From assembly GCA_911728435.2 (NCBI GenBank), contig OU452201.1, forward strand, positions 24,056,001 through 24,120,000: DNA of 64,000 nucleotides. Direction: 5' to 3'. Positions 63,487 through 64,000 of this stretch are shown here, piece by piece; within the stretch, counting starts at the first letter, position 1; each line of letters starts with the position of its first letter. The notes under the pieces are model-generated. The model saw nothing but the letters and a program-made list of their open reading frames with translations. It searched no databases and had not been told where the DNA came from. This DNA comes from Apoderus coryli. Its lineage: Eukaryota > Arthropoda > Insecta > Coleoptera > Attelabidae. Made by a program: the position numbers and the translations under genes.

Positions 63487-64000
63487 ATTTATCTTTATTT
63501 GTTGTTATGTTGTTAAGTTCTTAAACGTTTTTTATTAAAAAAGTATTTTTTGTCAAAGTTTAATTACTTAATAATACGTCTTTGTCTTGTCTTAGGCATT
63601 TATTTCCACCACTGAACTTCAATATTAGCATTAGTAAATAAGATTCAATTAGCATTTTACTATTATAAAAAATACTGCCAAATCTCAACGAATTTGGGTA
63701 AAACGTAATTCGCAATAATTATGTAAAAGTGATTTTTAAAATTATTCAGGGACATGCATTTAAGTGGTTTTAATTTTTTTTTTCTCGAAAACGATGTAAG
63801 ATACAAAAAAATATCAAGAGACAAAAAAGTTTTATTTTTAATGGCTTAATCCAAAAATAATTTTTTTAATTTAAAAAAAGTCAGTGGCGCACATTTTTTT
63901 TGTTATTTTTATACGTGAAACTGCCCCTTACGATGCCACTGGAAGTCATAATCAACAATCAATTGATGCTAACTTAGCGTCTTATCATAGACCATAATAC

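Larger units (their letters stand above)
60647..64000 (+). mobile_element. mariner-like element with very long inverted repeats (right end outside window)
   Basis: The left terminus is TA/CAGGGTGTTAATGAAGTGG. The left inverted repeat runs 60647-60970 and, beyond a LINE insertion, 62420-62580. The right repeat (about 63655-64000) mirrors it through blocks such as CCAGTGGCGTCGTAAGGGGC against CCAGTGGCATCGTAAGGGGC and ACGTTTTACCCAAATTCG. The mirror continues to the last base of the window, so about 190 bp of the right end lie beyond. The arms are about 480 bp, exceptionally long for a mariner-type element. The transposase is at 62630-63486. Confidence 0.85.

Overview
The window is AT-rich arthropod nuclear DNA, most likely from an insect. 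The evidence is spliced exons, mariner transposases, Jockey-type non-LTR retrotransposons with short trinucleotide tails, and pogo, PIF/Harbinger, hAT, THAP and Penelope-like sequences. No bacterial operon, rRNA or CRISPR array is visible. Almost everything recognisable is mobile DNA, heavily nested and mostly decayed, so the layout is best read as a stratigraphy of insertions.

Region 1-8 kb: a tRNA-like sequence sits exactly in the loop of a long inverted repeat (about 1.64-1.88 kb). It is followed by a LINE remnant on the minus strand and by a Jockey-like LINE (3.87-7.32 kb, plus) split by a 2.5-kb minus-strand LINE whose reverse transcriptase ORF is still open. Region 8-21 kb: two copies of a 1.66-kb non-coding element with terminal inverted repeats (one hit by a LINE), decayed DNA-transposon proteins, a mariner, small inverted-repeat elements, a PIF/Harbinger remnant and a pogo/Tigger remnant. 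Region 21-30 kb: hairpin-ended repeats, a mariner split by a 1-kb inverted-repeat element, a LINE endonuclease fragment and a tRNA-derived SINE head. Region 30-36 kb: a hAT element with exact 8-bp target duplication, RT fragments and Tc1/mariner fragments.

Region 37-44 kb holds the most interesting part. A nearly complete Penelope-like element (RT plus GIY-YIG endonuclease) is inserted, with a 12-bp target duplication, into a roughly 230-bp repeat that carries a textbook type I hammerhead ribozyme. The ribozyme is present twice as mirror images in a 101-bp perfect palindrome (40.29-40.59 kb), and once more, with a core mutation, in an uninterrupted copy at 43.8 kb. A variant hammerhead lies at the 3' end of the Penelope-like element itself. 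Further hammerhead-like motifs occur at 21.3, 28.7, 35.3, 58.0 and 59.9 kb, making nine in 64 kb with a graded series of core changes.

Region 44-58 kb: more LINE pieces, a THAP-domain sequence between long inverted repeats, a complete but dead mariner-like element, a large palindrome, and a Jockey-like LINE cut by a second hAT element with perfect 8-bp target duplication. Region 58.5-60.5 kb: the one convincing host gene, a three-exon gene for a 170-residue protein with three membrane segments. Region 60.6-64 kb: a mariner-like element with very long inverted repeats whose left arm has been hit by a 5'-truncated LINE with an open RT frame; its right end lies beyond the window.
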